Shown: positions 63,393 to 64,000 of the stretch, piece by piece
Layout: every line of letters starts with the position of its first letter
How positions within the stretch are numbered: position 1 is the first letter of the stretch
Assembly (NCBI GenBank): GCA_013824685.1
Contig: PNOG01000005.1
Location: forward strand, 62,001 to 126,000
Direction: 5' to 3'
Origin: Coprothermobacter sp.
Lineage (GTDB): Bacteria; Caldisericota; Caldisericia; Cryosericales; Cryosericaceae
Length of the DNA: 64,000 bases
Made by a program: the position numbers and the translations under genes
Notes under the pieces: generated by a model
What the model saw: the letters and a program-made list of their open reading frames with translations, nothing else
Databases searched by the model: none
What the model was told of the DNA's origin: nothing

Positions 63393-63971
63393 ATGGACAC
63401 CTTGGAAGCGATAGCCGCACGGAGGAGCATCCGCAAGTTCACTGAGCGTCCTGTCGCCCCCGAGACCGTGAACGCGGTCCTCGCAGCGGCGATTCTCGCG
63501 CCGTCGGGAAAGAACCGTCAGCCATGGCGGTTCGTCGTGGTGGCGGGCGACGAGAAACGCGCGCAGATGATACGGGTGATGCGCGAGGGTATCGCAGACA
63601 CCAAGGCCCGCGGGATGGAAACCGGCACGGCCATTATGACGGCGCGTGTCATGGAACGCGCTCCGGTGACGATCTTCGTCTTCAACCCGGAAGGTACGCA
63701 TTCCTGGGCGTCGCACTCCGTCTCCCAGACGTTCATGGAAGCAGTAGACACGCAGTCCATCGGGGCGGCGATCCAGAACATGCTGCTGGCCGCGCAGGAC
63801 ATGGGACTGGGCACGCTCTGGATGTGTGACGTGTGGTCGGCATATCAGCAACTGTCAGCATGGCTGGGAGCATCGGGCCAGCTGGTCGCCGCGGTGGCGC
63901 TCGGGTACCCCGCTGAGCACCCCGACGCGCGTCCGAGGCGCCCCCTGTCCGAGGTCGTGCGCTGGTTCTAG
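63393..63971 (+). CDS. Nitroreductase-family flavoprotein
   Basis: 192 aa from ATG 63393. RRSIRKFTERPV, APSGKNRQPWRFVVV (FMN binding) and AAQDMGLGTLWMCDVW are standard. FMN-dependent NAD(P)H oxidoreductase; substrate unknown. Starts 32 nt after pepC. Confidence 0.88.
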   Translation: MDTLEAIAARRSIRKFTERPVAPETVNAVLAAAILAPSGKNRQPWRFVVVAGDEKRAQMIRVMREGIADTKARGMETGTAIMTARVMERAPVTIFVFNPEGTHSWASHSVSQTFMEAVDTQSIGAAIQNMLLAAQDMGLGTLWMCDVWSAYQQLSAWLGASGQLVAAVALGYPAEHPDARPRRPLSEVVRWF

Positions 63972-64000
63972 CCGACGGTCTTGGGGGTCATCAGTCTGGT

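Noticed and set aside
1-64000. CRISPR arrays, rRNA, tRNA, complete insertion sequences
   Set aside because: No regularly spaced repeats, cloverleaf genes, rRNA segments or intact transposases with inverted repeats were seen by reading; the Y1-like gene is not flanked by such repeats.

Overview
This is chromosomal DNA from a GC-rich bacterium, covering the replication-origin neighbourhood and a long housekeeping region. The gene set (dnaA-dnaN-recF-dciA, rsmG-parA-parB with a parS site, ssrA, dnaE, rimP-nusA-infB, a full purine operon) is plainly bacterial. No gene pins down the phylum. Many proteins are divergent, and several start codons sit exactly where transcription should begin. I would guess a poorly sampled lineage (Cryosericota/Caldisericota-like is one possibility), but that is inference only.

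Layout. 1-1.4 kb (-): a cut-off IMP-dehydrogenase-like protein that has lost its catalytic cysteine, and a DUF4388 protein. 1.5-4.4 kb (+): a small membrane protein, then parS-rsmG-parA-parB. 4.4-8.1 kb (-): two radical SAM enzymes that resemble the split lipoyl synthase LipS1/LipS2, a thiamine-binding-like protein and a REC-REC-HD-GYP regulator. 8.2-15.8 kb (+): a MobB-like P-loop protein behind a tiny coupled ORF, a DUF1461 protein, MTA phosphorylase, rhomboid, SurE, a beta-CASP nuclease and HtrA. 15.8-20.8 kb (-): mgsA, dciA, recF, dnaN and dnaA, with DnaA-box clusters in two intergenic regions (the origin candidates).

From 21 kb almost everything is on the + strand: a GerMN protein, a divergent DnaB-like helicase, and a five-gene ECF sigma/anti-sigma/envelope-stress operon ending in PspC. 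A domesticated Y1 transposase-like gene (-), flanked by DnaA boxes, interrupts this run. Then come a UPF0316 protein, a lipoprotein coupled to dnaE, and rimP-nusA-infB behind a leader with two terminator hairpins.

37.1-51.8 kb is one tightly overlapping operon, purE-C-S-Q-L-F-M-N-H-D-B-A-pyrK-pyrD. It makes IMP and AMP, and its last two genes encode dihydroorotate dehydrogenase. Its 300-nt leader holds two coupled short ORFs and an intrinsic terminator. No purK is present.

51.9-54.1 kb encodes a TPR-GAF-GGDEF diguanylate cyclase. It is followed by ssrA (tmRNA) and an AT-richer island at 54.56-58.84 kb. The island is bounded by a 41-bp direct repeat and holds a second, diverged 3' third of ssrA, a UvrD-like helicase, an unknown winged-helix-like protein and a GNAT acetyltransferase. 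This is the clearest horizontally acquired segment. The last 5 kb carries small enzymes: an NTF2-like protein, GNAT, an HD hydrolase, an EEP nuclease, aminopeptidase C and a nitroreductase.

Promoters commonly show TATACT/TATAAT -10 boxes, often with an upstream TGn. No CRISPR array, rRNA or tRNA was seen.
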